NCBI RefSeq assembly: GCF_040530035.1
Contig: NZ_JBEWCD010000002.1
Span: 1,984,001 to 2,048,000, forward strand
Direction: 5' to 3'
DNA length: 64,000 bases
DNA from: Roseibium sp. HPY-6
Lineage (GTDB): Bacteria; Pseudomonadota; Alphaproteobacteria; Rhizobiales; Stappiaceae
The position numbers and the translations under genes were made by a program. Each line of letters opens with the position of its first letter. Position 1 is the stretch's first letter. Positions 63,222-64,000 of the stretch are shown here, piece after piece. Below the pieces are notes generated by a model that was given only the letters and a program-made list of their open reading frames with translations, searched no databases and was not told where the DNA came from.

Positions 63222-64000
63222 TCAACGCAAAATTGAAAGTCCGCGCTGTGCGGCCAGATCCTGTGCAGCCTCGATGGCATGATGACGTTCGGTTTCACTT
63301 TTGTATTGCGCCAGAACCTTGAGGGCGGTGGGCTCGAGCACAAGATCGCCTATGTCCCTTGCAGAGCGGAGAGCCGCGGCGGCCTCAGCTTCCGCCTCTT
63401 CGCAGCGCTTGTTTGCTCGAAGCAACTCAGATTTATTCAGACGAAGCCAACCGTGGAACTGGCGCAGTTTGAGCTGTTGCGCCACCTCGATCTGACGGTT
63501 CAACAAGATGCTTGCCTCGTCGATCCGTCCGCGGGCAAGAAGCAATGGGAACGCGTCGCAGGCGAACCAGGACCGGAAAATGGGGGCATCGATCTCTTCG
63601 GCACGCTGCAGCGCCTCCATAAGAAGAGAAAGTGCTTCTTCCGAATTTCCGGCAAAGTTCTGTGCCCTTCCAAGCAGATGGAGCGAAAAGATCGTATCGA
63701 GCGGTCTTTTGGTTTCGCCCGCAAGATCGAACGCCCGTTCGGCGTGCCTGAGAGCAGCCTCGGTCTGGCCGTTGAGGCCAAAGGCATTGGAAAGATGGCC
63801 ATGACACCAGACAGATCTCGTTCCCGTGTGACCGAACCTTTCGTGCCTGTGCTCTTCCCAATACGGCACGGTCGGCGCTAAAAGCGCGATCGTGGTCTGC
63901 CAATCGCCCATAAGGGACAGCGCCTGGCCTTCCGCCAGTTTTGCCTCATAGGCGGTTTGCTCCTCTTGGTCACTTAAGGCAGTTGCGTGTCTGGCATGCG
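63222..64000 (-). CDS. TPR-repeat protein, C-terminal part (runs off window)
   Basis: The frame stays open from the stop at 63222 to the window edge, so only the C-terminal 259 or so residues are visible. It consists of tetratricopeptide-like helices (ALRHAERAFDLAGETKRPLD, EALSLLMEALQRAEEID, ANKRCEEAEAEAAAALRSARDIG), like the C-terminal repeats of large AAA-ATPase/adenylate cyclase or MalT-type regulators of rhizobia. What lies upstream cannot be seen, so the catalytic or DNA-binding part is unknown. Confidence 0.7.
   Translation of the reverse strand, partial: HARHATALSDQEEQTAYEAKLAEGQALSLMGDWQTTIALLAPTVPYWEEHRHERFGHTGTRSVWCHGHLSNAFGLNGQTEAALRHAERAFDLAGETKRPLDTIFSLHLLGRAQNFAGNSEEALSLLMEALQRAEEIDAPIFRSWFACDAFPLLLARGRIDEASILLNRQIEVAQQLKLRQFHGWLRLNKSELLRANKRCEEAEAEAAAALRSARDIGDLVLEPTALKVLAQYKSETERHHAIEAAQDLAAQRGLSILR

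Noticed and set aside
1..64000. tRNA, rRNA or CRISPR array
   Set aside because: No cloverleaf-like T-arm consensus, ribosomal RNA segment or regularly spaced direct repeats were seen on reading both strands; short or divergent ncRNAs could have been missed.

Overview
The window looks like chromosome of a GC-rich alphaproteobacterium of the Hyphomicrobiales, most likely a marine Stappiaceae (Roseibium/Labrenzia type). This is inferred from protein style (PleC/PdhS-like kinase, DUF6455, the small Sel1-like protein at 60.9 kb, a VPLPA-CTERM protein, an algal-type vanadium haloperoxidase), not from a marker gene. I see no rRNA, tRNA, CRISPR array or intact insertion sequence. The content is mostly metabolism, transport and signalling, with a few accessory islands.

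Layout. 0-2 kb is an accessory edge: part of a long palindromic MITE-like element, a decayed fragment of the histidine kinase encoded at 3.5-5.8 kb, and a HopA1-like protein with a proline-rich tail. 2-13 kb holds polyphosphate kinase 2, the hybrid-PAS histidine kinase, aminopeptidase N, a methyltransferase, a CaiB/BaiF CoA-transferase, a NudK-type hydrolase and a Cache-HAMP adenylate cyclase. 13.4-19.7 kb is a peptide-type ABC importer (fused double ATPase, binding protein, two permeases), followed by a methyltransferase. 20-27 kb has a vanadium haloperoxidase, a LysR/DUF1330 divergent pair, a cobalt-type nitrile hydratase operon (alpha, beta, accessory, ICMT-like methyltransferase) and MsrA, with two copies of a dispersed palindromic repeat.

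27.4-38.1 kb is the most distinctive region. A five-gene minus-strand operon (four glycosyltransferases and a polysaccharide-deacetylase-like protein) diverges from an ABC-exporter-like protein with a highly aberrant nucleotide-binding domain, a cyclic-nucleotide-binding protein and a metallo-beta-lactamase-fold hydrolase. A VPLPA-CTERM surface protein follows. Together these look like a surface-glycan system that may be controlled by cAMP; two class III adenylate cyclases lie elsewhere in the window (11.3 and 39.8 kb).

38-47 kb carries a LuxR regulator, the second cyclase, an SDR with a paired-palindrome operator, an HlyD/DUF3302-like pair, a cupin, and a VOC protein divergent from soxR with a textbook SoxR box in a 19-bp-spacer promoter. 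It also has small proteins, including a YjhX-like one, and an AT-rich spacer. 47-64 kb holds FliK and an FlhB C-terminal homologue, gatB, GFA and LysE family proteins, an amino-acid ABC importer without an ATPase gene, a GT39-like membrane glycosyltransferase, a GNAT, an alpha/beta hydrolase, and a TIGR02594-type peptidoglycan amidase that could be an exported toxin. A complete 275-bp MITE-like palindrome and a TPR protein that runs off the edge end the window.

All family names come from reading the sequence; no database search was run.
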